Assembly (NCBI RefSeq): GCF_030247195.1
Contig: NC_080670.1
Span: forward strand, 96,197,416-96,261,415
DNA from: Topomyia yanbarensis
Lineage: Eukaryota > Arthropoda > Insecta > Diptera > Culicidae
Length of the DNA: 64,000 nt
Reading direction: 5' to 3'
The translations under genes and the position numbers were made by a program. Numbering within the stretch: the first letter of the stretch is position 1; each line of letters begins with the position of its first letter. The notes beneath the pieces were generated by a model. It worked only from the letters and a program-made list of their open reading frames with translations, was not told where the DNA came from and ran no database searches. Below, piece after piece: positions 1 to 12,805 of this stretch.

Positions 1-65
<65 letters not shown>

Positions 66-276
66 TCAATGTTTGTATGTATATGATTTATGGACTCCCA
101 AACAGCTTCACCGATTGTCGTGAAAATTTATACATAGTAGGCATTTGTTATGGAGCGTGTTTGTGTGCTATTGGTTGGGGATTATCTGCCCGCCAGATAG
201 CGCTACGGAACAAATAGTGTTTTCCTCCTATTGCGTTGAAAGTCGCAGCAACGCGCGATGGGTTTCAGCTAGTATA
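1..276 (+). mobile_element. Helitron/Helentron-like non-autonomous repeat with AT microsatellite
   Basis: Bases 1-60 are pure (AT)n. The next 215 bases match, in reverse complement, the stretch at 37988-38160, which also runs into a long AT array. Both copies end in a GC-rich stretch (GCGCGAYGGGTTT) followed within a few bases by CTAGT. A microsatellite on one side and a CTAG-type terminus on the other resemble Helitron/Helentron-derived repeats such as DINE-1 or Lep1. No Rep/helicase coding sequence is present. The superfamily call is inference; the repeat relationship between the two sites is directly visible. Confidence 0.5.
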
Positions 277-834
277 ACATAAAACGCTGCAGAATTGGTT
301 TAATAATACAATGTTCACACTACAGAGTTATAACACGTTTTAATAATTAGCAACAAGAAAAATGTCACCAAGATAGCATAAAACCCGTTTTAACTGGTAG
401 TGCGAACGTTGCATAACAATGTAATTTATCAAATAATTTCATTTTTTCCACCACTAATCGATCAAGAAATACTTAAACTTAAGATTGTTTACTTAAGTTC
501 ATTAGTACATTATTGAATATTAAAAATGAAAATGAAATTTCATATTTCATGGAGAATCTGTATATTTCCGTTGGCGGGCGTGGGCTTCCTCATCACAGCT
601 CTCAATATGGAACTTTTCTTTTGAATATATTTTCTGGACAGACCAGCCTATTTTTACTAGATGGATCAGTCAAATAATGCCAATCAACTAGTGAGATACT
701 TGATTAATTAATAGATTACCGTTAAAAGACCTTCAATAAATTATGTTTTGATGGGGAGGGTATATAGCAAACTGTAACATATGAAAACAGGCGAGTGAAC
801 AAGAACGTGAGTCGATATGTGTGATAAATAAAAT
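277..834. other. AT-rich sequence without recognisable gene
   Basis: No coding frame, RNA gene or repeat recurring elsewhere in the window could be recognised. It lies between the Helitron-like repeat and a reverse-transcriptase fragment. Confidence 0.4.
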
Positions 835-1992
835 TCATTTGCACGCTCTTGAAAAAGCTACATTTTTAATGTCACCGTGGTCGTGTCCTGTACACAACCC
901 TTTAATTTTTTTCAGTTTGGCAATCAGGATATCGTGATTCACTTTGTCAAAGGCAGATTTCAAATCAGTGTATATCGCATCCACTTGAAGTTTTTTGCAC
1001 ATATTATCCATACAAAATGACGAAAAGCTCACTAGATTGGTTTCCACCGAACGACCATGCTGACAGGTGCTAATATACTGTCGACAGGAAGCAAGTAGTG
1101 TTTCGTTAACCAGTGACTCAACCAGTTTTGATTCAATTCCAAGCGCAGTAATGCCACGGTAATTTTCAACGTTACGCTTTGTCGCCTTTTTTGAAAACAG
1201 GGATTTGTGTCGAACATTTCCAGTGCACTGGAAACGTTTGCTGCTGAAACGACCTATTGAAAAGTAGCGCGAGTGGTGTAGCCAAGATGTCCGAGCATTT
1301 TTTCAATGCAGCTGCAGGCATAATACTCGGACCGGAATCAAAGGACGCTTTTGTCTTCTCGATAGCCGAACGAACCATTTCATCGTCGATGACGAATCCA
1401 TCCATGCTGAAAATGTCAGAAGGGACGTCTCGAACAGCGTTGTAAATCACCTCAGGCGATGCCGAATCTTGAGAGTCGTCTCGAAAAATGCCGTGCAAAA
1501 CAGCTGCACTTATCTTCAGCAGAGAAAGCTGCATCGTTGTCGAGAAACATTTCAGATGGGAGACTAGTTACCTTCCTTAATGTTAACAAACGACCAGAAT
1601 CCCTTGGGGTTCCGACGTAAATTCAGTTGTATTCGATTTACGTAACGTCTATAGAGAAACTTGTTATAACTGCGATAATCGTTACTAGCGAGCGAAAAAA
1701 ATCGCTTCGATAAAGAACATCGTCGATTAGTAACAGCACGAAGTGCTTTACTACGCAAGCGTTTTAGTCTGCGTAAAGTTCCATTAGACCAAGGTAGTTT
1801 CTTGGCAGGTTGATATTTTGGGACTGAAGCTGCAACACATTCCAGAAGTAAACAGTTGTAGTGAGTTACAGCATCGTCGTCATTTGCAAAATGTTGCAAC
1901 TCATTCCAGTTGATTCGCATTAGAGAGCGTGGAAGAGCGGAATAATCTGTCTTGCGAAAATTGAATTTATCAACGTAACGTAACGAAGACAT
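835..1992 (-). pseudogene. Non-LTR retrotransposon ORF2 fragment (CR1/Jockey-like RT), left-arm copy
   Basis: Read on the minus strand from 1992, the fragment begins with the linker between endonuclease and RT (residues like RRNPKGFWSFVN) and continues into RT. It has FPVHWKCSTQIPVFKKGDK and, near its end, a catalytic-type motif VDAIYTDLKSAFDKVNHDI. The frame is broken by a TAG after KEGN (about 1564) and by later shifts, so it is dead. The same TAG occurs in the mirror copy at 25054-25793, so the damage predates the inverted duplication. The clade is judged from motif style (YTDLKSAFDKVNHD). Confidence 0.75.
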
Positions 1993-2335
1993 GGGCGGAA
2001 CTTCAGCAAAACTTCCAAAGCAGGATGGTGATTGTCAAGGGGTACCAAAATTTCGGGCGCCTCCACAACAGAACATTCCCGTACTGCACTTTCACTGACA
2101 CGTTTCTGTTCAGATTAATTTCACAACGCTAATAATAATGTTTGCATTTCAGCACTATAGCTGTCAAATGTCAGCATATGTTAAAAGATAATCAAGTACT
2201 ACCAGTCATCATATTCGGTTTCTTTAGCGCGACGGGGTAATCTTCTGTATTTCGAGATACTTAAAAAAAGAAGCTGGAATGTCGTTGCTCCACTTCAAAG
2301 GTAAGAGCATATCATTTGTATCTCTTATGTTAACT

Positions 2336-2690
2336 ACCCATGTGCAGGCTTACCAATATGACTGTTTTTTTTCCTACTGTCGCTTTGCAACAGAATCGGA
2401 TGTCTCTATAGGGGCCCGTACACGAGGCGTTAGTAATGTCATTATTGAGCAGTAATGTCACTTTTAATGATCGTGTAAGGTGAGTAATGACGGAATTCCC
2501 ATACAATTCTAGTAATGTCATTACTTAGTAATGACACTTTTATTGCGCGTGTAAGGGGCCCTTATAGGGCCCCGTACACTACCCATGTGCAGGCTTACCA
2601 ATATGACTGCTTTTTTCCTACTGTCGCTTTGCAACAGAATCGGATGTTTCTATAGGGCCCCGTACACGAGGCGTTAGTAATGTCGTTATG
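2336..2690 (+). repeat. Partial tandem duplication (period about 244 bp) containing a small MITE
   Basis: A block starting ACCCATGTGCAGGCTTACC and running through CAACAGAATCGGATG to GCGTTAGTAATGTC occurs at about 2336-2445 and again at about 2580-2690. Between lies a roughly 160-bp element with imperfect terminal inverted repeats: GGGCCCGTACACG at one end, and CGTGTAAGGGGCCC at the other. The right arm of the inverted repeat (24347-24560) has the element once only, so this duplication is private to the left arm. The TIRs recall small PIF/Harbinger-like MITEs, but the class is uncertain. Confidence 0.65.
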
Positions 2691-2811
2691 ATTGGGAGGG
2701 GAAATTTTCTAAATCCATCTCTTATTATTTTCATAAGACAGTCTTATGAAATTTGTGAAAATATCCGAATGAACGCCATAGGTGTCCATTTATGAAAATT
2801 GCTGACATTTA

Positions 2812-2832
2812 TGATGATGATGATGATGATGA
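2812..2832 (+). repeat. ATG/GAT trinucleotide microsatellite
   Basis: Seven consecutive GAT units. The mirror copy near 23971-23985 has fewer CAT units, so it is a length difference between the two arms. Confidence 0.85.
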
Positions 2833-4429
2833 TATAAGAAGCCACCATCAGTGCATGGAATACTCCGGTGCCTGCAGGTGCATTTAACAGCAAGGATAAA
2901 ATCATGTTATCAAATGACATTTACATAATCGCTGTATAAAGGGCTAAACGGGAGTGGAGCCATAAACAGAGACATTTATGCGCAATCAAAAGGGGCAGAG
3001 AATCTCCTTCCAATGATACGTTCCCGCCATTCGAATAACGCAATTTCCATTACATGTTAAGGCACTGCCTGATGGTTTGTGTGAGAAGGGCGCGTCAATC
3101 TTATTACCGCTTGTCAGATAAGAACGTTGAAAATAACAGCATTATCCCGTAAAATTATGCGATCAGCGTGATCTTGTGAATAGAAGCTGGCGAACCACGA
3201 CATCTAGACCAAGCTGTAATTTGAAGGATACCCTGATGCTCCCACCCAACCTAATAATATTTAATTTCTATAAAATGAAAATGATATTTTTTTTATAATT
3301 AATAAATTTATTTAGGCCCAAATGCGGTAGCTCGACGAGGCGGATTGTTTGTTTTTTTTACAATAAAAAAACAGCTACGTTAAATTTTTGGTCTCGTTCA
3401 GGCGCAGCTTTCTGCTGCGTGTTGAGATCCTTTTTCTAGGGGGCGAAATATTGCCAGTGTTGTCCACTGCAAGTTAAGGTTCATTTCGTTTGTCTTCTTT
3501 CGCGTTATCGTTCACGTCCATGTCCTCATCCGTACTACTTTCCTGCTGCTCGCAGTCGGATGTTCCAGTTTGTGTTTTACTCGTAAGGGTCGTTTCAGTA
3601 TGTTCGTTATCGACATTCGTTTCGTTGTTGTTGTTGCTGGTTGTTGGTGCTTGATCCATAGATGTTGGTTTTGCAGCTGTTAGTGGTTTAGCGTAAGATG
3701 GTTGTGTGCTGATTTCAGTTGGATTTGAGTTTTCCTTAACAGTTTCTACGCAAGGTTTTCCGAGGTGCAGCTTCTTCGTGCAGAACTGGCACGTAGGAAT
3801 TTGCCCTGGGTACGTGACTAGTGATGTCTGTTGAATGAGAGCATCGTCCCTTCCTAACACTGTGAAGCTTAAGTAAGAGGGAATTGGCTTGGTCACACGC
3901 ATTTTCACCACACGAACACCGTTGGGGATGCCCGGGAAAAAATTCCTCCATGTATCATGTGTAACGGAGTCTACTTCTCCGTATTTTTGCAAGCATTTTT
4001 TAATCGCGCCGTCAGGGGTACGCGTAGCCAAATCATGGACCCGAACTTCTACCTCGCCGTTCTCGATGTATACGGGAATGCTATATTTAACATTGCCGCA
4101 TTCGGCGGTGTGCTGCATGTTATTTCGCGAGGCGAATGACTCAGCTTGGTTAATGTTCTTGAACGAAATCAGCACGCAATGTTTTTTTTACAATGGAGAA
4201 GACCTTTACGTCCTAGCCCAGTACACGTGCTATTGGTAGGGTCCAATCTACCACACGGGGTGCACTGGGGGCGTGTCGGGTTCGAATGGTGACGCTGCCA
4301 TTAATACCGACTAAACTCCATTGGCCTCCGTCATCATTCCTCCCAGGAACTACCTCTCGGTATTACTTCTGGGGGGATGGCTGTACTAAATGTACTCATT
4401 CACTCTCACTCACGCGTTCATACGTCCTG

Positions 4430-4880
4430 TATGAGGCTTACTTGGGTGCTCTCTCAATCGCACTTTGATTCACTCTCAAACACTCCCACATGAGGCTGAC
4501 TTTTGTGCTCACCTTTTTCGTTCCTTGCGAGGCTGACTTGTGTGCTCACCTTACTCATTCCTTGCTAGGCTTACTTTTGTGCTCGCCCCACCCATACCAT
4601 GTGAGGCTGACTTGGGTGCTCACCCTATCACCTGATTCACTCTCGATCGTGCCACTCTATTGTACCTCTGTCACTCCCCCTGGCATCCCATGTGGGACAT
4701 TTTTCTTAGGCCCCACTTCTGACATACCATGCGAGGCTGACTTGTGTGCTCACCTTTTTCATTCCTTGCTAGGCTGACTTTTGTGCTAGCCTCTACCATA
4801 CCATGTGAGGCTGACTGTTGTCCTCACCCTTAACATGCCGTGTGAGACTGACTTGGATGCTCACCCTTTCACTCCTCTGC
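4430..4880 (+). repeat. Degenerate ~35-bp tandem repeats in the R1 3' UTR, outer copy
   Basis: About nine units of the form TGAGGCTGACTTGGGTGCTC followed by ACC and a variable spacer can be followed by eye, for example at 4489, 4529, 4599, 4728, 4803 and 4838. The core reads as an imperfect palindrome (TGAGGCTG... versus ...GTGCTCA). The same array occurs in the sibling copy at 7930-8370 with nearly identical unit order, so it belongs to the element. Confidence 0.8.
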
Positions 4881-7800
4881 CACGCCATGAGGTATCGATA
4901 GCTAAGTCCCAACATACTACGCTACGACCCTCCCGTCTTGGCATGAGGCAGTCCACTTATACGCCTATACACTCACTCTTCTGTCTTGCTTCGGGGTGGC
5001 TGGGTTTACCCCTTACGCGGTTGCCAGTCGCTGCGCCAAACTTGCCTCGGCATGAACAGACTATTCACTCCCTTTTTTGCGCTTGGCCTTTTTCGCTCCA
5101 GCTAACCAATCACTAGTTAGCCGTGCCCGTCGTCTGTTGCTCGGTTCGCCAGATTACCTGTAGCCTACTGGCAATCTGTATGGTAGCAGCCGAGACTGCG
5201 TTCCACTTCTCCACCGATTGACACATTCGCTGAATAAGGGTATCAGGGGTTGTGTCCCAGCCACAGACGTCAAGCATTGCTCTTCTTTCGACGTCGAACC
5301 GATGACATACGAACAGTATGTGTTCGGCAGTTTCGTCTACACCTGGGCAGTCCGGGCAGACTGGGACCTCCGCGTGCCCGAACCTGTGGAGGTACTGTCG
5401 GAAACAGCCATGGCCTGACAGGAATTGTGTCACGTGGAAGTGAACTTCCCCATGGGGTCTTCCCACCCAGCTCGATATGCTAGGTATCAGCCGGTGGGTC
5501 CACCTACCTTTCGAGGAGTTTTCCCACTCACGCTGCCATCTGGCGACCGAGGTCACCCTGGTGCGCTCGCGGGCTCCCCTATTTCCACGTAGCTCGAAGC
5601 ACTCCTCATCTTCCCGAATGACCAGCCCGACTGGCATCATGCTCGCTATCACGCAGGATGCATCGTGTGATACCGTGCGGTAGGCAGATATCACTCTGAG
5701 GCACATCACGCGGTAGGTGCTCTCCAGTTTCTGTAGGTAACTGGTTACCCTCAGTGCTCTTGACCATGACGGGCCGCCGTACCTGAGGATAGATACGGCA
5801 ACGCCTGCCAGTAACCTACGTCTACTGGCGCACACCTTTGAGCTGTTGGACATCATTCTCGATAGAGCCGCAACAGCAGTCGACGCTCTCTTGCATGTAT
5901 AGTCGACATGGCTGCAGAGGGTCAGCTTGTCGTCTATAATGACTCCGAGAGACTTCAGACTTCGCTGTGAAGTGATCGCGACTTCTCCCACATGGATAAC
6001 TGCATGTTGTGCCGACTTGCGGTTGTTGACGATAACTACCTCCGTCTTATGATGAGCGAGCTCCAGGCCTCTCGCGCTCATCCATTCCTCCACCGTGCTA
6101 ATCGCGTGTTCTGCGGTTAGTTCTACCTCAGGAATTGACTCCCCGTAGACCTCCAAGGTTACGTCGTCGGCAAAGCCGACGATCTTGACCCCAGGAGGGA
6201 ACTTCAGTCTCAGAACCTCGTCACACATGAGGTTCCATAGCACCGGGCCTAGGATCGAGCCCTGCGGGACTCCAGCGGTAATCGGAACCCTTTTCTGACC
6301 GGCATCGGTCTCGTATAGCAGTACGCGGTTTTGGAACTAACTTTCCAGGATCCGGTACAGACCCACCGGTAGGCTAAGCCGGTGTAACGAGAGCGCGATG
6401 GCATCCCAGCTTGCGCTGTTGAATGCGTTCTTCACGTCAAGTGTCACTAACGCGCAGTATCGAATACCTCGCCTTTTCCGTTGGATCGCTATCTCGGCAG
6501 TATTTATCACTGAGTTGAGAGCGTCCACTGTGGACTTACCCTTCCGAAAGCCAAACTGGTTGCTTGACAGACCGTCCGTACCTTCCGCGTACGGGGTTAG
6601 CCTGTTGAGGATGATCCTCTCAAGCAGTTTGCCAGTCGTGTCGATCAGACAGATTGGTCTGTACGCCGATGAGTCGCCTGGCGGCTCCCCGGACTTCGGC
6701 AACAGCACCAATTTCTGCCTTTTCCATCTATCGGGGAAACGGCACTCGTCAAGGCATCTCTGCATAGCTAGCCTAAACATGTTCGGGTTCGCTATGATCG
6801 CTGCCTTGAGAGCGTTGTTTGGAACTCCATCCGGCCCTGGAGCTTTGTTCATTGCTAGGGATTTAGCCACTGCGAGTAGTTCTTCATTCGTCACTGGAGC
6901 CACCATTGCGGCCGTGCCCGCACTGTCTCGTAGTGCAGGTGGCCAGGGGCTTGTGGCTCGAGACGGGAAGAGTACTTCGATAATCGTTGCCAACCGGTCC
7001 GGAGACCGTTCTGGGGGTGAGGAGCCCACTTTGGTCTTGGCCATCACAATCCTGTAGGCGTCACCCCACGGATTCGCGTTGGCACTCTCACACAGGTTGT
7101 CGAAACAGGCTCTCTTGCTGCTTTTAATGGCCTTGTTAAGGCCCGATTTCGCAGCTCGAAACACTTCACGGCGATTCTCTCTTGCATCCTCGGTGCGAGC
7201 TCTTTGCATCCTACGTCTAGCTCTGAGGCAGGCTGACCGTAGAGCTGCAATCTCGGCATTCCACCAGTATACCGGGCATCTGCCATTTCTTGGCAGTGTT
7301 TTTCTCGGCATAGTGGCGTCGCACGCGCGTGATAGAACAGCTACCAGCGCATCCCCGCTTAGACTGTCGGTGTTGGCCTCCAGTCCCAGGGCCGCGGTGA
7401 AAGCTTCGCTGTCGAAGTGATTGGACTTCCACCCGCGTACCTGACAGGGATCTCCCGCCCTCGGATGCGGCACACCATAGTTGATCCTAAAGCGGATTGC
7501 TAAATGATCGCTATGGGTGTAGCCTTCGTATACCCTCCATTCCATGCCTGGAGCCAGACTCGGGCTGGCAAATGTTACGTCAATCCACGCCTCCACTCCG
7601 TTTCTACGGAATGTACTAGCGGAGCCATTATTAGCTAGCACAGTATCGAGTTTCGCAAGCGCCTCCATTAGCGCTTTTTTTTTTTTTTTTTACAATGGAG
7701 AAGACCTTTATGTCCTAGCCCAGTACACGTGCTAACGGTAGGGTCCAATCTACCACACGGGGTGCACTGGGGGCGTGTCGGACTCGAATGGTGACCAGCC

Positions 7801-7929
7801 ATTAATACCGACTAAACTCCATTGGGCTCCGCCATCATTCCTCCCAGGAACTACCTCTCGGTATTACTTCTGGGGGGATGGCTGTACTAAATGTACTCAT
7901 TCACTCTCACTCACGCGATCATACATCCT

Positions 7930-8370
7930 GTATGAGGCTTACTTGGGTGCTCTCTCAATCACACTTTGATTCACTCTCAAACACTCCCACATGAGGCTGA
8001 CTTTTGTGCTCACCTTTTACGTTCCATGCGAGGCTGACTTGTGTGCTCACCTTACTCATTCCTTGCTAGGCTTACTTTTGTGCTCGCCCTACCCATCCAT
8101 GTGAGGCTGACTTGGGTGCTCACCCTATCACCTGATTCACTCTCAATCGTGCCACTCTATTGTACCTTTGTCACTCCCTCTGGCATCCCATGTGGGACAT
8201 TTTTCTTAGGCCCCACTTCTGACATACCATGCGAGGCTGACTTTTGTGCTCACCTTTTTCATTCCTTGCTAGGCTGACTTTTGTGCTAGCCTCTACCAAC
8301 CTGTGAGGCTGACTTTTATGCTCACCCTTAACATGCAATGTGAGACTGACTTGGATGCTCACCCTTTCAC
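7930..8370 (+). repeat. Degenerate ~35-bp tandem repeats in the R1 3' UTR, inner copy
   Basis: Same array as at 4430-4880, with AGGCTGACTTNTGTGCTCACC units near 7990, 8030, 8100, 8230 and 8300, and small indels relative to the outer copy. Confidence 0.78.
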
Positions 8371-8610
8371 TCCTCTGCCACGCCATGAGGCATCGATAGC
8401 TTAGTTCCAACATACTACGCTACGACCCTCCCGTCTTGGCATGAGGCAGTCCACTTATACGCCTATACACTCACTCTTCTGTCTTGCTTCGGGGTGGCTG
8501 GGTTTACCCCTTACGCGGTTGCCATTCGCTGCGCCAACCTACCTCGGCATGAACAGACCATTCACTCTCTTATTTTGCGCTTGGCCTTTTTCGCTCCAAC
8601 TAACCAATCA

Positions 8611-11585
8611 CTAGTTAGCCGTGCCCGCCGTCTGTTGCTCGGTTCGCCAGATTACCTGTAGCCTACTGGCAATCTGGATGGTAGCAGCCGAGACTGCGTT
8701 CCACTTCTCCACCGTTTGACACATTCGCTGGATAAGGGTATCCGGGGTTGTGTCCCAGCCACAGACGTCAAGCATTGCTCTTCTTTCGACGTCGAACCGA
8801 TGACATACGAACAGTATGTGTTCGGCAGTTTCATCTACACCTGGGCGTCCGGGCAGACTGGGACCTCCGCGTGTCCGAACCTGTGGAGGTACTGACGGAA
8901 ACAGCCATGGCCTGACAGGAATTGTGTCAGGTGGAAGTGAACTTCCCCATGGGGTCTTCCCACCCAGCTCGATATGCTAGGTATCAGCCGGTGGGTCCAC
9001 CTACCTTTCGAGGAGTTGTCCCACTCACGCTGCCATCTGGCGACCGAGGTCACCCTGGTGCGCTCGCGGGCTCCCCTATTTCCACGTAGCTCAAAGCACT
9101 CCTCATCTTCCCGAATGACCAGCCCGACTGGCATCATGCTCGCTATCACGCAGGATGCATCGTGTGATACCGTGCGGTAGGCAGATATCACTCTGAGGCA
9201 CATCACGCGGTAGGTGCTCTCCAGTTTCTGTAGGTAACTGGTTACCCTCAGTGCTCTTGACCATGACGGGCCGCCGTACCTGAGGATAGATACGGCAACG
9301 CCTGCCAGTAACCTACGTCTACTGGCGCACACCTTTGAGCTGTTGGACATCATTCTCGATAGTGCCGCAACAGCAGTCGACGCTCTCTTGCACGTATAGT
9401 CGACATGGCTGCCGAAGGTCAGCTTGTCGTCTATAATGACTCCGAGAGACTTCAGACTTCGCTGTGAAGTGATCGCGACTTCTCCCACATGGATAACTGC
9501 ATGTTGTGCCGACTTGCGGTTGTTGACGATAACTACCTCCGTCTTATGATGAGCGAGCTCCAGGCCTCTCGCGCTCATCCATTCCTCCACCGTGCTAATC
9601 GCGTGTTCTGCGGTTAGTTCTACCTCAGGAATTGACTCCCCGTAGACCTCCAAGGTTACGTCGTCGGCAAAGCCGACGATCTTGACCCCAGGAGGGAACT
9701 TCAGTCTCAGAACCCCGTCATACATGAGGTTCCATAGCACCGGGCCTAGGATCGAGCCCTGCGGGACTCCGGCGGTAATCGGAACCCTTTTCTGACCGGC
9801 ATCGGTCTCGTATATCAGTACGCGGTTTTGGAAGTAACTTTCCAGGATCCGGTACAGACCCACCGGTAGGCTAAGCCGGTGTAACGAGAGCGCGATGGCA
9901 TCCCAGCTTGCGCTGTTGAATGCGTTCTTCACGTCAAGTGTCACTAACGCACAGTATCGAATACCTCGCCTTTTCCGTTGGATCGCTATCTCGGCAGTAT
10001 TTATCACTGAGTTGAGAGCGTCCACTGTGGACTTACCCTTTCGAAAGCCAAACTGGTTGCTTGACAGACCGTCCGTACCTTCCGCGTACGGGGTGAGCCT
10101 GTTGAGGATGATCCTCTCAAGCAGTTTGCCAGTCGTGTCTATCAGACAGATTGGTCTGTACGCCGATGGGTCGCCTGGCGGCTTCCCGGGCTTCGGCAAC
10201 AGCACCAGTTTCTGCCTTTTCCATCTATCGGGGAAACGGCACTCGTCAAGGCATCTCTGCATAGCTAGCCTGAACATGTTCGGGTTCGCTATGATCGCTG
10301 CCTTGAGAGCGTTGTTTGGAACTCCATCCGGCCCTGGAGCTTTGTTCATTGCTAGGGATTTAGCCACTGCGAGTAGTTCTTCATTCGTCACTGGAGCCAC
10401 CATTTCGACCGTGCCCGCACTGTCTCGTAGTGCAGGTGGCCAGGGGCTTGTGGCTCGAGACGGGAAGAGTACTTCGATAATCGTTGCCAACCGGTCCGGA
10501 GACCGTTCTGGGGGTGAGGAGCCCCCTTTGGTCTTGGCCATCACAATCCGGTAGGCGTCACCCCACGGATTCGCGTTGGCACTCTCACACAGGTTGTCGA
10601 AACACGCTCTCTTGCTGCTTTTAATAGCCTTGTTAAGGGCTAATTTCGCAGCTCGAAACACTTCACGGCGGTTCTCTCTTGCATCCTCGGTGCGAGCTCT
10701 TTGCATCCTACGTCTAGCTCTGAGACAGGCTGAACGTAGAGCTGCAATCTCGGCACTCCACCAGTATACCGGGCATCTACCGTTTCTTGGCAGTGTTTTT
10801 CTCGGCATAGTGGCGTCGCACGCGCGTGATAGAACAGCTACCAGCGCATCCCCGCTTAGACTGTCGGTGTTGGCCTCCAGTCCCAGGGCCGCAGTGAAAG
10901 CTTCGCTGTCGAAGTGATTGGACTTCCACCCGCGTACCTGACAGGGATCTCCCGCCCTCGGATGCTGCACACCATAGTTGATCTTAAAGCGGATTGCTAA
11001 ATGATCGCTATGGGTGTAGCCTTCGTCTACCCTCCATTCCATGCCTGGAGCCAGACTCGGGCTGGCAAAGGTCAAATCAATCCACGCCTCCACTCCGTTT
11101 CTACGGAATGTACTAGCGGAGCCATCGTTAGCTAGCACAGTATCGAGTTTCGCAAACGCTTCCATTAGCGCTTGACCCCTGCTATTTGTACAGCGGCTGC
11201 CCCACTCCACTGCCCAAGCGTTGAAGTCTCCCGCTATTACTACCGGTTTCCGGCCCACGAGGTCCGACGAGAGCCTGTCGATCATCTGGTAGAACTGTTC
11301 TATTGGCCACCTTGGTGGGGCGTAGCAGCTACAATAGAACACACCATTGATCTTGGCAATCGCCACACCCTCGGCGGAGGGGTGTATTACCTCTTGAACC
11401 GGGAACCTTCCCGTTGTACAGATTGCCACCATTCCAGACCCGTCCGACACCCAATTGCCGTTGCCGGCAGGGATGCTGTACGGGTCTGATAAGAGGGCGA
11501 CATCTGTCCTCGACTCCGAGACCGACTGCCACAGCAGCTGTTGGGCTGCTGCACAATGGTTAAGATTTAGCTGTGTGACTCTCAC
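8611..11585 (-). pseudogene. ORF2 (endonuclease-RT) of the inner R1-like element, one frameshift
   Basis: A frame of about 915 codons from 11585 covers the whole endonuclease (LNLNHCAAAQQL, GDFNAWAVEWGS, SDHLAI) and RT (TLDVKNAFNSASWD, AGVPQGSILGP, GFADDVTLEV). The catalytic residues are intact. A single missing base near 8846 (CTGGGCGTCC against CTGGGCAGTCC in the outer copy) shifts the frame just before the C-terminal finger. The finger is therefore read out of frame up to the expected stop at 8611. No ATG starts this frame: it opens near a GTG that overlaps the ORF1 stop. Confidence 0.88.
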
Positions 11586-12384
11586 GGCTTCTTCTTATTT
11601 AACTCGCCGAAGGGACACGAAGGTCCGCCCATAGCATGTTTATGGGCTTGCTTCTTAGAGGTGCAGATAAGGCACTTATATGCCTTAGTGCACCCCCGCT
11701 CTTTATGCCCCTCCTCGCCGCATCGACGACATAGCTTGCTCCTGTCTAAGCCTTTGCATTCGTAAGCTTTATGGCCGGATTCTAGGCACCGATAGCACCT
11801 GTCCACTGAAGGCGGCTGGGGTATACTAATAGGGCATACCGACCAGCCGATCTTCAGCTTCCCTTTCTCGGTTACCTTTTTGGCATCCGCATTCAGTAGC
11901 CTGAGGTAGGCTACTTGGGTGCCAGAGGGTCCGTCTCTCAATCGCACAGAGGCCCGCTCGATTGTGACGTCGCATTGCTCCTTGACGGCTGCGACGATGT
12001 CTTCTGCGGTCGTGAACTCGTCCAAGTGCTTGCACTGGAGAGTTGTTTCCGCACCTAGCGACCTGATTTGGGCGCCCTCACCAAGGACCTCTTGGGCCAA
12101 GGCCTTGTATATTGCACTTGATTGTGCGCCTCGCTTCAGCACCAGGAGCATCTCTCCCGTGTTGGTGCGTCTTACGCTACGCACATCCTGCCCAAGGGCC
12201 GAGAGGCTTTCGGCCGCCTTCATCGATTTAAGGACATCGGCGTATTTGTCCTTGTCGGTTTTTAACCACAAGGCTTCGCCTCTGTCCTTGGCCTTCCTCG
12301 CAGGCCGCGGTACCTCCGGTTTCGGTGCCGGCTTTTTCTTGGTAACCAGCGTCCAGGGGTTTGAGCCCCCTGCCCCGGTCGCGG
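11582..12384 (-). pseudogene. 5'-truncated ORF1 of the inner R1-like element
   Basis: The frame is open from the truncation point at 12384 to the stop at 11582. It contains WLKTDKDKYADVLKSMKAAE and the three zinc knuckles CYRCLESGHKAYEC, CRRCGEEGHKERGC and CLICTSKKQAHKHAMGGPSC. The N-terminal third present in the outer copy is missing because of 5' truncation. The TGA at 11582-11584 overlaps the ORF2 frame within the tetranucleotide GTGA. Confidence 0.75.
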
Positions 12385-12805
12385 TCCATTAGCGCTTGAC
12401 CCCTGCTATTTGTACAGCGGCTACCCCACTCCACTGCCCAAGCGTTAAAGTATCCCGCTATGACTATCGGTTTCCGACCCACTAGGTCCGACGAGAGCCT
12501 GTCGATCATCTGGTTGAACTGTTCTATTGGCCACCTTGGTGGGGCGTAGCAGCTGCAATAGAACACCCCATTGATCTTGGCAATCGCCACACCCTCGGCG
12601 GAGTAGTGTATTACCTCTTGAACCGGGAACCGTCCCGTTGTACAGATTGCCACCATTCCAGACCCGTCCGACACCCAATTGCCGTTGCCGGCAGGGATGC
12701 GGTACGGGTCTGATAAGAGGGCGACATCTGTCCTCGACTCCGAGACCGACTGCCACAGCAGCTGTTGGGCTGCTGCACAATGGTTAAGATTTAGCTGTGT
12801 GGCGT

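Larger units (their letters stand above)
1196..3285 (+). repeat. Left arm, outer part, of large inverted repeat 1
   Basis: This stretch is the reverse complement of 23540-25754, with small indels. The order RT fragment, 330-bp spacer, small MITE and AT-rich block with a CATAAGAC...GTCTTATG hairpin is preserved in mirror image. Homology stops at CAAATCCCTGTTTT. Beyond it the left side continues in RT, while the right side enters a TTAA-flanked element. The remainder of the arm resumes at 15611 after the insertion at 3286-15610. Confidence 0.85.
7677..12384 (-). mobile_element. Second, 5'-truncated R1-like element inserted in ORF2 of the first
   Basis: The 13-bp TSD TCCATTAGCGCTT lies at 7664-7676 and 12385-12397. 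On the minus strand the copy starts inside ORF1 (12384), carries the whole ORF2 and 3' UTR, and ends in about 15 A residues (T run at 7677-7691). It is very close in sequence to the outer copy across ORF2 and 3' UTR, so the two insertions are probably not far apart in time. Target choice inside an element of the same family shows this family is not confined to rDNA. Confidence 0.88.

Noticed and set aside
4286..5116. Plus-strand frames in the R1 3' UTR as genes
   Set aside because: They coincide with the degenerate 35-bp repeats and recur in the same way in the second copy.
5218..12392. Plus-strand frames over the R1-like elements (for example 6398-7057, 9895-10554, 11919-12392)
   Set aside because: Antisense shadows of ORF1/ORF2: same region translated on the minus strand gives clear RT, endonuclease and zinc knuckles.
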